DNA of 64,000 nucleotides, taken from Vibrio japonicus. GTDB lineage: Bacteria; Pseudomonadota; Gammaproteobacteria; Enterobacterales; Vibrionaceae. The notes under the pieces were generated by a model, which was given only the letters and a program-made list of their open reading frames with translations, did not search any database and was not told the DNA's origin. Within the stretch, counting starts at the first letter, position 1. Each line of letters opens with the position of its first letter. Made by a program: the position numbers and the translations under genes. The stretch covers positions 496,001 to 560,000 of the forward strand of contig NZ_CP102096.1 of NCBI RefSeq assembly GCF_024582835.1, in the 5' to 3' direction. Shown here in pieces: positions 32,536 through 41,296 of this stretch.

Positions 32536-33459
32536 GTGAAATGGTTAAAAACTTCGACGCTTAGTCTAGTAGCTCTATTGACGACAGCTGGCTGTGCTTC
32601 CAATGCAAATGAAAATGCAGAATGGTTATATCCACCTATGGCAGTACCTCTGCAAGCCAGTGTTCAGCAAGAAGTGCAGATAGCACGTTTAAGTCAGCTA
32701 TTGCTGCGGCCAGATCTTTCAAATGAGGTCCGAGCTAAGATGTATTATGAGCGAGGCAGTTATTACGACAGTGTAGGACTGCGTGATCTAGCTCGTTTGG
32801 ATTACAAACAATCTTTAGCGATTAATCCGTTACAACCCCATCTTTTTAACTTGCTAGGTATGCATTTCACTCAGGTTGGTGACTTCGATGCTGCCTACGA
32901 TGCTTTTGGTTCGACACTCGAATTGGATCCAGCGAACTCTTATGCTGAAAGAAACCGTGCTGTTGCTCTGTACTACGGTGATAGACTTAATTTGGCGATG
33001 GAAGATATCCAAAAGCACTATGATGAAGATCCTTCCGATCCTTTCCGTGCATTGTGGATGTACCTGATCAAATTAGAATTGGATCCAGAACAAGCGAAAC
33101 AGGAGTTACTGGCTAGTTATCAAGACCGAACAGACGAGTGGGGCTGGGTATTAGTGGCTATCACTCTGGGTGAAATGTCTGAAGAGCAGGCGTTTAACGT
33201 GATTCTTCAATCCACACCTGACAATACCTTGTTGGCTCAACGCCTAACAGAAGCTTATTTCTATCTTGGTAAGCGCTACCAAAGCCAAGGTGATTACGCC
33301 AGTGCTGTTTCTCTGTATAAATTGGCCATCTCTTTCAACGTCTATGAATACGTCGAGCATCGCTATTCGTTTTTGGAGCTGACTCGAATTTACAATCAAG
33401 TTCGAGAAGAGCGGATTGCTAAGGTAAAAGAAGCCGAAAAGCACGCATCTGCAAATTAG
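32536..33459 (+). CDS. nlpI: Lipoprotein NlpI with TPR repeats
   Basis: Outer-membrane lipoprotein that in E. coli scaffolds peptidoglycan hydrolases and delivers the hydrolase MepS to the protease Prc. The 307-residue product has a lipoprotein signal with the lipobox TTAGC and lipidated Cys20. Tetratricopeptide repeats are visible (YYERGSYYDSVGLRDLARLDY; HLFNLLGMHFTQVGDFDAAYDAF; NSYAERNRAVALYYGDRLNLA). The start is GTG, preceded by AGGAG. Placement after pnp matches E. coli. Confidence 0.94.
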   Translation: MKWLKTSTLSLVALLTTAGCASNANENAEWLYPPMAVPLQASVQQEVQIARLSQLLLRPDLSNEVRAKMYYERGSYYDSVGLRDLARLDYKQSLAINPLQPHLFNLLGMHFTQVGDFDAAYDAFGSTLELDPANSYAERNRAVALYYGDRLNLAMEDIQKHYDEDPSDPFRALWMYLIKLELDPEQAKQELLASYQDRTDEWGWVLVAITLGEMSEEQAFNVILQSTPDNTLLAQRLTEAYFYLGKRYQSQGDYASAVSLYKLAISFNVYEYVEHRYSFLELTRIYNQVREERIAKVKEAEKHASAN

Positions 33460-33479
33460 GTACTCTCTCTTTATCAATC

Positions 33480-33507
33480 AAACCACCGTCATCTGCGGTG
33501 GTTTTTT
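33480..33507 (+). terminator. nlpI terminator
   Basis: Stem AACCACCG with CGGTGGTT around a 7-base loop, followed by TTTT, 21 bases after the nlpI stop. Confidence 0.85.
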
Positions 33508-33548
33508 ATTGCTTAATAAAGAAACTTAGCTAGCTTTTGGTGAAAGAA

Positions 33549-34886
33549 ATGAAAACATCTATTTATAAGCAGTTTTGGCGATATACCATTCCGACAGTTG
33601 CCGCCATGCTGGTTAACGGTTTATATCAAGTCGTTGACGGTATATTTATCGGGCGATATGTCGGTGCCGATGGGCTTGCTGGCATTAATGTCGCTTGGCC
33701 AGTGATCGGAACGATCCTTGGCATTGGTATGCTGGTGGGTGTTGGTACTGGCGCGCTTACTTCGATTCGCCAAGGTGAAAAAGACACTCTTGGCGCGAAA
33801 CAGGTGTTGATGATGGGTCTTATGCTGCTGCTTTTAATCACGCCGATCGCCGCGGTGACTTTATGGTTGTTCGCTGAGAATTTCTTGCTGTGGCAAGGCG
33901 CGGAAGGGCGCGTATTTGACTTAGGCTTGCAATACCTCAACATTTTGATCGGAGCATGTGTGTTTACACTGGGCTCGATTGCGATGCCATTTCTGCTGCG
34001 TAACGATGAAAGCCCGAAGTTAGCTACCATGCTGATGATGGTTGGTGCAGTGATCAATATCGTACTCGACTATGTGTTTATCGCTTGGTTGGATTGGGAG
34101 TTGACGGGCGCAGCGATTGCCACGGCGATTGCTCAGATGACGGTGACCGCGCTTGGTCTTATGTATTTCTTCTCTCCAAGTGCCAATTTGCGTTTGAAAG
34201 TCACAGAGTTTGAATTTCGCTTTACTGCGATTCCGAAGATTTTCACCATCGGCGTCTCGAGCTTTTTTATGTACGCCTATGGATCAGTTATGGTAGCGCT
34301 GCATAACGGATTGTTTGCCGAATACGGCGATCAACTGATGATCGGTGCTTATGCTATTTTGGGTTATATCGTTACAGTTTATTACCTCGCCGCGGAGGGG
34401 ATAGCCAACGGCATGCAACCGTTGGCGAGTTACAACCACGGCGTGAAAAATGTTCAAAATATTAAAAAGTTGCTCAAAGTGGCAATGTCATCGTCGATAT
34501 TGCTTGGATTGGTGTTTATCGGATTGTTGAATCTCTTTCCGTACCAATTTGTCTCTGTGTTCAACTCGGAAAGTGATGAGCTTATTGGTTATACGGTGAC
34601 AGGCATTCAATTACATCTATTTGCTTTGGCGTTGGATGGATTCTTGGTTGTGACTGCTGCTTACTATCAATCGATAAATCGCGGCAGCAAAGCAATGTTT
34701 GTTACTATGGGCAACATGTTTATCCAACTGCCGTTTTTGTACATCATGCCGAAACTTTATGGCGTCACGGGGATTTGGCTGGCCTATCCATTGTCCAATA
34801 TCGCTCTGAGTGTTGTTGTCGCCATCATGCTATTTAAAGATGTTCGACGTTATCAAACACAATATTTAGGTCATGCTGTTGCTTAG
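33549..34886 (+). CDS. MATE-family efflux transporter
   Basis: Inner-membrane antiporter of the multidrug and toxin extrusion family; the substrate cannot be told from the sequence. The 445 residues form about twelve hydrophobic segments in two halves. Family motifs are the N-terminal VNGLYQVVDGIFIGRYVG and a Gly-rich first loop GVGTGALTSIRQG; the second half has YNHGVKN. It looks closer to the DinF/MepA-like branch than to NorM, an impression only. A TTG at 33537 opens the frame, but ATG 33549 gives the natural MKTSIYKQFW start. A terminator follows. Confidence 0.88.
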   Translation: MKTSIYKQFWRYTIPTVAAMLVNGLYQVVDGIFIGRYVGADGLAGINVAWPVIGTILGIGMLVGVGTGALTSIRQGEKDTLGAKQVLMMGLMLLLLITPIAAVTLWLFAENFLLWQGAEGRVFDLGLQYLNILIGACVFTLGSIAMPFLLRNDESPKLATMLMMVGAVINIVLDYVFIAWLDWELTGAAIATAIAQMTVTALGLMYFFSPSANLRLKVTEFEFRFTAIPKIFTIGVSSFFMYAYGSVMVALHNGLFAEYGDQLMIGAYAILGYIVTVYYLAAEGIANGMQPLASYNHGVKNVQNIKKLLKVAMSSSILLGLVFIGLLNLFPYQFVSVFNSESDELIGYTVTGIQLHLFALALDGFLVVTAAYYQSINRGSKAMFVTMGNMFIQLPFLYIMPKLYGVTGIWLAYPLSNIALSVVVAIMLFKDVRRYQTQYLGHAVA

Positions 34887-34900
34887 CAAGATCGTATGAC

Positions 34901-34926
34901 AAAAAGGGCTCATTGAGCCCTTTTTG
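34901..34926. terminator. Terminator after the MATE gene
   Basis: AAAAAGGGCTC pairs with GAGCCCTTTTT with a short loop. T runs occur on both strands, so it can serve both the MATE gene and the convergent ubiV. Confidence 0.88.
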
Positions 34927-34952
34927 TTGTTTGGGTTCAGATACTTTTGACT

Positions 34953-35843
34953 TCAGATATTTTTAGCTTCTAAGCCTGCTAATTGATGCCAATAGCCGTT
35001 GCACTGGCGGCTGGTGATGGGTTCTGGATGCATGCCTGATTCGTTTGCGCGAAACTTATCTAATTCCGAGAAGGTTTCAACGCCTAAAGGGCTCAGTCGA
35101 ACGACATCAACCAGACCTTTCATGCTTGGTAAGTCATTGATTAGGTTATAGCAGTAACCAGATTGAGTCTGAATGCCGTTCAGATTGAACACCTCTTGCC
35201 CCTCTTGACTGCTTACCTGAATTCCAGTGGGGTATTTGATACAACAAGTCTCGCAGTCGTCTTTAGCTTTGTTTTCTGCGCGAGCGGTAAAACAGCGCGC
35301 AGAATAGGCCAGTGGAAGGTATCCATGGCTAAAGACTTCAACCTCAAATTGGTTTTTGATTCCGAGAACATCACATTGTGTCAGTACGTTGGACAGCCAA
35401 TCTCTGGACAGCTCGACTGGCATACACCAGCGAATCATTCCTTGTTTCAGAAATAAATTCAAAGTGTGTGCATTGTAAGCATTCACTGCAGGCCCAACGA
35501 CAAACGGGACATTTTTAGCTGCTGCCAGCTGAATTGCCGAGACGTCATTGGCTTCAATCGCAAAATCGCCGTTATCGATGTATTTTTTCATCACGTTGAC
35601 TTCGCTCGGTGCTTCAAGCAAAGCCATAGTTGAAAGTACTACTTGTTTACCCGCAGCGCTGAGCTCTTTCGCTATCTCAAACCAGTGTGTCGGTTTCATT
35701 TCTCGGCGCTTTGAACACACGCTTTCTCCGAGGTAGATGATATCCGAAGCACTATTTATGGCTTGTTGATAAAACGCCTCTACATCTTGTTTTGGCCAAA
35801 AGTAGAGAAGTGGCCCCAGCGCGTATTTCATGTTGTTTTCCAT
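34953..35843 (-). CDS. ubiV: UbiV, anaerobic ubiquinone hydroxylation protein (U32 family)
   Basis: With UbiU, catalyses the oxygen-independent hydroxylations of ubiquinone synthesis in E. coli; annotated earlier as peptidase YhbV. The 296-residue product has the U32 fold and four cysteines that ligate a 4Fe-4S cluster: Cys43 in SVCSKRR and the set C-x12-C-x3-C in [20 protein letters not shown]. The start at 35843 has GAGGA upstream; a start at 35831 (MKYALGP) would match E. coli UbiV more closely. It lies 9 bases after ubiU, so the two form an operon. Confidence 0.92.
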   Translation of the reverse strand: MENNMKYALGPLLYFWPKQDVEAFYQQAINSASDIIYLGESVCSKRREMKPTHWFEIAKELSAAGKQVVLSTMALLEAPSEVNVMKKYIDNGDFAIEANDVSAIQLAAAKNVPFVVGPAVNAYNAHTLNLFLKQGMIRWCMPVELSRDWLSNVLTQCDVLGIKNQFEVEVFSHGYLPLAYSARCFTARAENKAKDDCETCCIKYPTGIQVSSQEGQEVFNLNGIQTQSGYCYNLINDLPSMKGLVDVVRLSPLGVETFSELDKFRANESGMHPEPITSRQCNGYWHQLAGLEAKNI

Positions 35844-35852
35844 TGCTATCCT

Positions 35853-36866
35853 CTACTGCCATTTGCGGTGGTACGCACCTAATGTGGTTTGGGTGCCTTC
35901 TGATACGTTTGCTAATGTTGCGTCCCAAGCTGCCTCAACTTGATAAGCCTCTGGAGCTGCCTGATAACGATCAATGGCTGCTCGCCAAGTACGAGTTACT
36001 TGCTCGACATAGGCAGGGCTGCGCTGACGTCCTTCAATTTTGACCGATGCAATATTGGCTGCAAAAAGATCAGGCAGCATGGACAGCGTGTTTAGGCTGG
36101 TTGGCTCTTCTAGCGCATGGTAGCGTTTTTTTTCGCCATCCAGCTCAGTAACAAAGCGCCCTTTGCACAAGGTAGGGTATCCGGCATTTTCACCTGCACT
36201 GTAGCGGTCGATGAGAATATCGTTAAGGCGAGATTCTAAGCCTTGTTTTGTCTCCTGCCAGCGTACGTATTTCGCGGGTGAACAGGCTCCCACTGTATTG
36301 GGTGACTCTCCGGTCATATAAGAGGAGAGGTAGCAACGCCCCTCTGACATAATACACAGACTACCGAACGCAAAGACTTCCAGTTCAACATCGTCAGTGA
36401 TATTGCGAGATAACTGCTTAACCTGATGAATAGAAAGCACGCGGGGCAGGACGACGCGTTTAATGTTGAAATTGTTTTTGTAGAAATCAATGGCAGGGAC
36501 GTTGGTAGCGGATGCTTGAACCGACAAGTGAAGCTCTAAATTTGGATGTTTGCGTGCAGCGTAATCGAGTATAGCTATGTCTGCGACGATCAAAGCATCC
36601 ACACCGTTGTCAGCCGCACGATCTACCGCGTCAGTCCAGCGATCAAAACCGTTTGGGTGAGCGAACGTATTGAGGGCCACATGTATTTTCTTTTTGCGGT
36701 CATGAGTGTATTGAACCGCTTTTTCTAACTTCTTACCGGTGAAATTTAAACCGGCAAAATGGCGTGCATTGGTATCGTCTTTAAATCCGATGTAGACCGC
36801 ATCAGCACCGCAATCAACGGCGGTTTTTAAGGCAGGCAAGTTTCCTGCTGGGCATAGGAGTTCCAT
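35853..36866 (-). CDS. ubiU: UbiU, anaerobic ubiquinone hydroxylation protein (U32 family)
   Basis: Partner of UbiV in a 4Fe-4S complex for oxygen-independent ubiquinone synthesis (E. coli YhbU). The 337 residues open with MELLCPAGNLPALKTAVDCGADAVYIG. The cluster cysteines are visible: GSLCIMSEGRCYLSSYM near residue 170, GACSPAKYVRW near 193, and CKGRFVTEL near 232. The region upstream has a half-match to an FNR box (TATATCAA) about 65 bases before the start; FNR control is known for the E. coli genes but is weak evidence here. Confidence 0.92.
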   Translation of the reverse strand: MELLCPAGNLPALKTAVDCGADAVYIGFKDDTNARHFAGLNFTGKKLEKAVQYTHDRKKKIHVALNTFAHPNGFDRWTDAVDRAADNGVDALIVADIAILDYAARKHPNLELHLSVQASATNVPAIDFYKNNFNIKRVVLPRVLSIHQVKQLSRNITDDVELEVFAFGSLCIMSEGRCYLSSYMTGESPNTVGACSPAKYVRWQETKQGLESRLNDILIDRYSAGENAGYPTLCKGRFVTELDGEKKRYHALEEPTSLNTLSMLPDLFAANIASVKIEGRQRSPAYVEQVTRTWRAAIDRYQAAPEAYQVEAAWDATLANVSEGTQTTLGAYHRKWQ

Positions 36867-36958
36867 GGCTTTCTACCAGACTATGTCTTCAAAGTGCTCA
36901 GCATTTTATGAAGATATATGAATGGCGAACTTGATATAAGGCAGGTTTGAGTGACTTT

Positions 36959-36979
36959 CTAAGTGAAATACTCACTTAG
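36959..36979 (-). terminator. Hairpin after the rocS-like gene
   Basis: A perfect 8-bp stem (CTAAGTGA with TCACTTAG, 5-base loop) starts 3 bases after the stop codon of the minus-strand gene. It has no T run, so it may stabilise the mRNA end rather than terminate. Confidence 0.45.
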
Positions 36980-36981
36980 GA

Positions 36982-39021
36982 TTAGTTTTTGTGGCGACGG
37001 TTTTGCGCGAAGAGTTCTTCGACTTCTTGCTTAGGTTGAGGGCGATAGAAATGGAATCCCTGAATGGAATTACAGTTTAGATTTGAAAGCAGCGTTGCTT
37101 GTTGTTGCGTTTCAACCCCTTCTGCTACGACCGTTAAATTTAACGATTTCCCCAAATTGATAATATTTTCAATGACCGTGACTTGTTTAGGCAATGTTTC
37201 GAGTTCGTTAATGAAAGCACGGTCAATTTTGAGTTCATCGATAGGAAAACGAGCAAGATAAGAGAGTGACGAGTACCCCGTACCGAAGTCATCAATCGAT
37301 AAAGCAAATCCCAGCTTTTTAATCGAGTTGAGCATTTGAAGCGTATGGGCGCTATCACTCATAACAGCGCTCTCTGTTAACTCAAACGTAATGCAACTTG
37401 GGTCTAACTCTGTGGTTCTCAGCAGCTTTTCCATGTAGTCGATAAGCTTCGGATTGCCAAATTGTTCTGGAGACAGGTTAATTGCCACTCGCCCAGGTAA
37501 AATGCCTTGCTGTTTCCAACGCTTAACCGTGTTAAAAACTTCCCGCATTACCACACGGCCCAAGTGCTCAATTAAGCCTGCACGCTCAGCAACAGGAATA
37601 AAGGCTCCAGGGCTAATGTAGCCTTCTACTGGGTGCTTCCAACGAATCAGGGCCTCTGCACCGTTGATACTAAAATCGCGGGCATTGACTTTAGGCTGAT
37701 ACCAGACTTCTAAACCATTTTGCTGAAGCGCCTTTTGCAGTTCGATTTCGAGCCACAGACGCATACGAGCTTCTTTGTTCATTTGATCATTGAACTTAAT
37801 CAGACGATTTCGCCCACGGTCTTTTGCTTCGTACATTGCCGTATCAGCGTTTTGCAGCAATATCCTCGCATCGTTACCATCCCCAGGATAAGCGACACTA
37901 CCAATAGAGCAGGCGAGACGTTTGCTAAAATGATGTAGATCGAATGGCTGGTTGATCAGAGAAATAATACGTTCGGATAGCATCTCAGCCATTCGATTGT
38001 TCTCTGGTTCAGGAAGGATAACACCAAACTCATCTCCTCCTAAATGCCCTAAAACCGACTGAGGCGGTAGAAGACGTTTAAGACGAGAAGCGACTTCTTT
38101 GATGACTTTATCACCGATATGATGGCCTAATGAATCATTAATGTTCTTAAAGTTATCAATATCCAAATATAAGAGAATAAGAGGGATTTCATTTCTGATT
38201 AGCTGCTCTAAACGTTTAGTAAATCCGGCTCGGTTGTACAGCCCGGTTAGGGGATCGATATTCGCATCGTCATGGACTTTGCCCGAAAGTCGCTTTGGTG
38301 CTGCTTCTGCATCTTGGATTAGGACTAATTGAGAGTTATGACCAAATAACGTGGTGTTATCTGCATTGAGTTGAACTCGCCTTTCAAACCCACAACGTGG
38401 CCCTGTAGTGCAAATTAACGGTGCTTCACCCAAAGAGGAGCTAAGGGACTTTGAAAAAACCGTTTGTGTTTTTTCATCCACAAAGAGCCTAGATAGGCTT
38501 TCACCTAAAAGCTCCTGAATAGAGTCAAAGCCAAGTAGGCGGATAGCCGCAGGGTTTGCAGAAATAATGCAGTCATCCTCTACCAACAGTAGCCCGTCAG
38601 GAAGTAAGTTAGTCAGAGTTAAAAACTTACCTTCAGACTCTTCCAAAGAACGCGTAAGAATACTTTTCTCAGAGGTATCGATGGCGTGAAAAATAATGTG
38701 TTGTTTATCTTCGTCTTGTTCTAAAGGGGATAAACTGAAATGAATGCTGGTTTCTAAATCAATGCTATCGAGTGTGATTTCTGCTTCGATGACTTCGCCG
38801 TTTAAAGCACGGTCATAGTATGGCTTCAAGTGGTTGTAGAATTGCTCACCAAGGATCTGAGAGTCGTTCATACCAACGAGTTTTTCAGGAGAAAGGCCAG
38901 AAATATGGCAATAACGTCCATTGGCCAAAGCATAGGAATGTTGGCTGTCAAGAACAGCAAAAAAAAACGGGCTATTGGCCGTCATTTTTGTAAACCAGTG
39001 CTGAAGTTGAGGCAGTAGCAT
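36982..39021 (-). CDS. rocS: GGDEF/EAL protein with PAS sensors (RocS-like)
   Basis: Cyclic-di-GMP turnover enzyme. The 679-residue product has two PAS-like domains (about residues 1-130 and 130-250), a GGDEF domain with an intact HLGGDEFGVILP, and an EAL domain with intact motifs: GAEALIRW, INLSPEQF, FELTESAV, IDDFGTGYSSL and VAEGVET. All catalytic EAL residues appear present, so phosphodiesterase activity is likely; GGDEF may be active or regulatory. The position beside ubiU/ubiV and ubiT matches what I recall for rocS (VC0653) of Vibrio cholerae, which affects biofilm and motility. A TTG at 39024 adds one residue; ATG 39021 is preferred. Confidence 0.85.
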   Translation of the reverse strand: MLLPQLQHWFTKMTANSPFFFAVLDSQHSYALANGRYCHISGLSPEKLVGMNDSQILGEQFYNHLKPYYDRALNGEVIEAEITLDSIDLETSIHFSLSPLEQDEDKQHIIFHAIDTSEKSILTRSLEESEGKFLTLTNLLPDGLLLVEDDCIISANPAAIRLLGFDSIQELLGESLSRLFVDEKTQTVFSKSLSSSLGEAPLICTTGPRCGFERRVQLNADNTTLFGHNSQLVLIQDAEAAPKRLSGKVHDDANIDPLTGLYNRAGFTKRLEQLIRNEIPLILLYLDIDNFKNINDSLGHHIGDKVIKEVASRLKRLLPPQSVLGHLGGDEFGVILPEPENNRMAEMLSERIISLINQPFDLHHFSKRLACSIGSVAYPGDGNDARILLQNADTAMYEAKDRGRNRLIKFNDQMNKEARMRLWLEIELQKALQQNGLEVWYQPKVNARDFSINGAEALIRWKHPVEGYISPGAFIPVAERAGLIEHLGRVVMREVFNTVKRWKQQGILPGRVAINLSPEQFGNPKLIDYMEKLLRTTELDPSCITFELTESAVMSDSAHTLQMLNSIKKLGFALSIDDFGTGYSSLSYLARFPIDELKIDRAFINELETLPKQVTVIENIINLGKSLNLTVVAEGVETQQQATLLSNLNCNSIQGFHFYRPQPKQEVEELFAQNRRHKN

Positions 39022-39059
39022 CAAGGTGTTACCAATTCCCTAAAAGAAAAAGAGTGATA

Positions 39060-39085
39060 ATTTTGATTAAGGTACTAATCAAAAT
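39060..39085. promoter_or_regulatory. Perfect dyad between rocS and ubiT
   Basis: Arms ATTTTGATTA and TAATCAAAAT (10 bp, perfect) flank a 6-base centre. It lies 39 bases upstream of the minus-strand rocS-like gene and 135 bases upstream of ubiT. The half-sites contain TTGAT/ATCAA but are spaced by 10 bases, not the 4 of an FNR box. The binding factor is unknown. Confidence 0.5.
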
Positions 39086-39219
39086 AATATAACGCTCATC
39101 AATGAGATATTAAAGGCTTAGTTACGGAATGCGGATTCTTTGATAAATAACAGGTATCCAAGAGTTCACATCCACTAACATGATGAGTTATGTAATTAAC
39201 AAAATAACGGATAATTTGC

Positions 39220-39747
39220 GTGATTAACAAGATTCGTACTCAACTAGTTCAAAATGCCGCTTCAATTTTGCGATCTCCAGTCCACTTATTGCCACATTCT
39301 GTTCAAAATAAAGCCTTGTTAGAAGGGCTGAAATTGGCATTTAAAGAGGCTCTTGAAGAGGGAGATTTTGAATTTCTCGAAGGGAAATGGTTAAAAGTGT
39401 CAGTATCGGATATCGAGCTAAGTTGGTGTATCAGTTACGAAGATAAAAGATTGATAGTCGCGGACACACCAGTTCAAGAAGATGTCGCGTTTAGTGGCAA
39501 TCTCAATGACCTTGTATTGATAGCAGGACGAAAAGAAGATCCCGATACGCTTTTTTTTCAGCGTAGACTGACTATTGAGGGAGATACGGAACTGGGACTG
39601 GAAGTTAAGAACTTAATGGACAGCATCGATTTAGATTCTTTGCCAAAACCGTTGCAAACTTTATTAAATCAACTAGCCGAATTTGTGTATAAGGGCTTAC
39701 AATCGCCTTTAACACAAAGTGAGGTAGTACATGCTTATTCGAACTGA
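39220..39747 (+). CDS. ubiT: UbiT, SCP2-domain ubiquinone synthesis accessory factor
   Basis: SCP2-type lipid-binding protein that acts with UbiU/UbiV in anaerobic ubiquinone synthesis (E. coli YhbT). The 175 residues carry the conserved stretch ARKEDPDTLFFQRRLTIEGDTELGLEVKN, given here in part as DPDTLFFQRRLTIEGD (about residues 107-122). The start is GTG, with no clear ribosome site, which suggests modest translation. Its last 17 bases overlap the GNAT gene, so the two are coupled. Confidence 0.9.
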   Translation: MINKIRTQLVQNAASILRSPVHLLPHSVQNKALLEGLKLAFKEALEEGDFEFLEGKWLKVSVSDIELSWCISYEDKRLIVADTPVQEDVAFSGNLNDLVLIAGRKEDPDTLFFQRRLTIEGDTELGLEVKNLMDSIDLDSLPKPLQTLLNQLAEFVYKGLQSPLTQSEVVHAYSN

Positions 39748-40234
39748 AGCCCCGGCTGATATTCTTGCCGTTGATCAATTGCTCAAGTCTGCATTTGAAA
39801 CAGACGCAGAAGCCAATCTGGTTATGAAACTAAGAGAAAATGGTCATCGCACATTATCGTTAGTCGCATCGAGTGATGAAGGAGACGTAGTCGGCTACGT
39901 TTTGTTTAGCCCTGTCACAATCAATGGTGAGGATTACAACTGGCAAGGATTAGCACCGTTAGCGGTAAAACAAGAATATCGCCGACAAGGTATTGCTAAA
40001 AGACTGATCGAAGAGGCATTTGCATCGCTGCTTGAGTTGGGATATCCGGCGTGTGTCGTGTTAGGTGATCCGGCTTATTATGGACGTTTAGGGTTCGAGG
40101 CGAGTGAACAGCACGGTATGCGTTGCCAGTGGGATGTGCCAGAAGGTGTCTTTCAGGTGAAAGAACTTCGCTCAGGAGAGTTCGAAGGTCAAAGTGGGAT
40201 GATTGAGTATTGCTCGGAGTTTTCTCATTTATAA
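39731..40234 (+). CDS. GNAT-family N-acetyltransferase (YhbS-like)
   Basis: Predicted acetyl-CoA-dependent acetyltransferase; the substrate is unknown. The 167 residues contain the GNAT core: GLAPLAVKQEYRRQGIAKRLI (acetyl-CoA binding Q/RxxGxG/A variant RRQGIA) and a late strand CVVLGDPAYYGRLGFE. E. coli YhbS has the same neighbours (UbiT, UbiU, UbiV). GTGAGGTAG precedes the ATG inside the end of ubiT. Confidence 0.88.
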   Translation: MLIRTEAPADILAVDQLLKSAFETDAEANLVMKLRENGHRTLSLVASSDEGDVVGYVLFSPVTINGEDYNWQGLAPLAVKQEYRRQGIAKRLIEEAFASLLELGYPACVVLGDPAYYGRLGFEASEQHGMRCQWDVPEGVFQVKELRSGEFEGQSGMIEYCSEFSHL

Positions 40235-40395
40235 AGAAAGCGCCTCTTAATACTGTTCGAGCATGTATGCGTTAATTTATAGGCACTTACTGCTACTAAG
40301 TTCTTAGAGTTCGCGGACTTCTGCAGGATAATATTGACTTTTGTCCTTTTTTTGACCGTTTAACATGGCTGGAATGCTTTTTTGTAAATTATCGC

Positions 40396-40424
40396 TTGTC
40401 AGCGCCAAATCGTTTCGCTAGTAT
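40396..40424 (+). promoter_or_regulatory. Promoter of the secG-tRNA unit
   Basis: TTGTCA and TAGTAT are separated by 17 bases, about 92 bases before secG. The rest of the 282-base gap before secG holds no gene that I can support. Confidence 0.5.
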
Positions 40425-40516
40425 TGCTCGGCCTTCGAAAAGGAGGTCGCTAGCCTTGTTCTGAAATGCAATTTCGAGCGGCGCTGGCTCAACAATTTGG
40501 AACATAGGTGGAAAGA

Positions 40517-40849
40517 ATGTTTACAGTTCTACTTGTGATTTACCTGTTGGCAGCGGTTGGTGTAGTCGGCCTAGTGTTGATTCAACAAGGTAAAGGCGCA
40601 GATATGGGAGCCTCATTCGGTGCAGGCGCATCAAACACAGTGTTTGGCGCAAGCGGCTCAGGTAATTTCCTAACCCGAATGACTGCAGTTTTTGCAACAG
40701 TATTTTTCGTTCTCAGCTTAGTACTTGGTAACATGTCAACTCATAAAACTGAATCTCAGTGGGTAGACCCGACTCAAGGTCAAGTTATCGAACAAGCTGA
40801 TAACGTGAGTGAAGTTCCAGCTCAAGAGAGCAGTGAAATTCCTCAATAA
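40517..40849 (+). CDS. secG: Protein translocase subunit SecG
   Basis: Small subunit of the SecYEG translocon in the inner membrane. The 110 residues equal E. coli SecG. Two membrane segments (about 2-22 MFTVLLVIYLLAAVGVVGLVL and 53-72) flank the conserved loop QQGKGADMGASFGAGAS. The ATG at 40517 has GGTGGAAAG directly upstream; the GTG at 40508 lies inside that site and is rejected. tRNA-Leu follows after 15 bases, as in E. coli. Confidence 0.95.
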   Translation: MFTVLLVIYLLAAVGVVGLVLIQQGKGADMGASFGAGASNTVFGASGSGNFLTRMTAVFATVFFVLSLVLGNMSTHKTESQWVDPTQGQVIEQADNVSEVPAQESSEIPQ

Positions 40850-40864
40850 GCTAAAGATTTAGCT

Positions 40865-40948
40865 GCCGAGATGGTGAAATTGGTAGACACGCTAGCATGA
40901 GGTGCTAGTGCCTTAGGTGTGAGGGTTCGAGTCCCTCTCTCGGCACCA
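40865..40948 (+). tRNA. leuU: tRNA-Leu (GAG)
   Basis: An 84-base cloverleaf with CCA encoded. The acceptor GCCGAGA pairs with TCTCGGC, the T arm contains GGTTCGAGTCC, and a variable arm is present as in class II tRNAs. The anticodon loop reads ATGAGGT, giving anticodon GAG. It directly follows secG, as leuU does in E. coli. Confidence 0.95.
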
Positions 40949-40961
40949 TTGATTTACAAAC

Positions 40962-40989
40962 TTGTAAAACACCTTGTAGAGCGTATAAT
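40962..40989 (+). promoter_or_regulatory. Promoter of tRNA-fMet
   Basis: TTGTAA and a consensus TATAAT are separated by 16 bases. The -10 box ends 15 bases before the tRNA and is followed by a GC-containing discriminator, as in stable RNA promoters. Confidence 0.7.
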
Positions 40990-41004
40990 GCTCGACAAGT
41001 CGGA

Positions 41005-41081
<77 letters not shown>

Positions 41082-41123
41082 ATCTTATTTTCTATTTTAG
41101 AAAAATAGATGTGGGCAAGTTTG

Positions 41124-41161
41124 CACAGTGTTATACTGTGAGTTAAGTAGGATTACTTAAC
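41124..41161 (+). promoter_or_regulatory. Extended -10 and palindromes upstream of rimP
   Basis: TGTTATACT is an extended -10 element centred in a palindrome CACAGT/ACTGTG (41124-41140). An adjacent perfect hairpin GTTAAGTA/TACTTAAC follows (41142-41161). This suggests a second promoter for the rimP-nusA operon with an operator-like or structured start; the factor is unknown. Confidence 0.4.
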
Positions 41162-41179
41162 ACATCAGGGTCCAGCAAC

Positions 41180-41207
41180 AAAAAACCCCGACTATCGGGG
41201 TTTTTTG
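41180..41207 (+). terminator. Terminator between tRNA-fMet and rimP
   Basis: Stem AAAAACCCCGA with TCGGGGTTTTT around a 3-base loop with a T run. It should end most tRNA transcripts before the nusA operon. Confidence 0.9.
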
Positions 41208-41213
41208 TTATCT

Positions 41214-41278
41214 AAATTTCCTTACGGAGGAATTTGGATAATGCTTGGAATTTAAATTGGGCTCTGAGCCCTTTTTTT
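41214..41278 (+). promoter_or_regulatory. Possible attenuator with mini-ORF before rimP
   Basis: A hairpin AAATTTCCT/AGGAATTT (one bulge) contains GGAGG. ATG CTT GGA ATT TAA (41241-41255) begins 11 bases later. The stem GGGCT/AGCCC with seven T follows at 41259-41278, 18 bases before rimP. The layout resembles a leader with a tiny ORF and a terminator; translation of the ORF is unproven. Confidence 0.4.
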
Positions 41279-41296
41279 GTTTCTGGGGTGGTTTAA

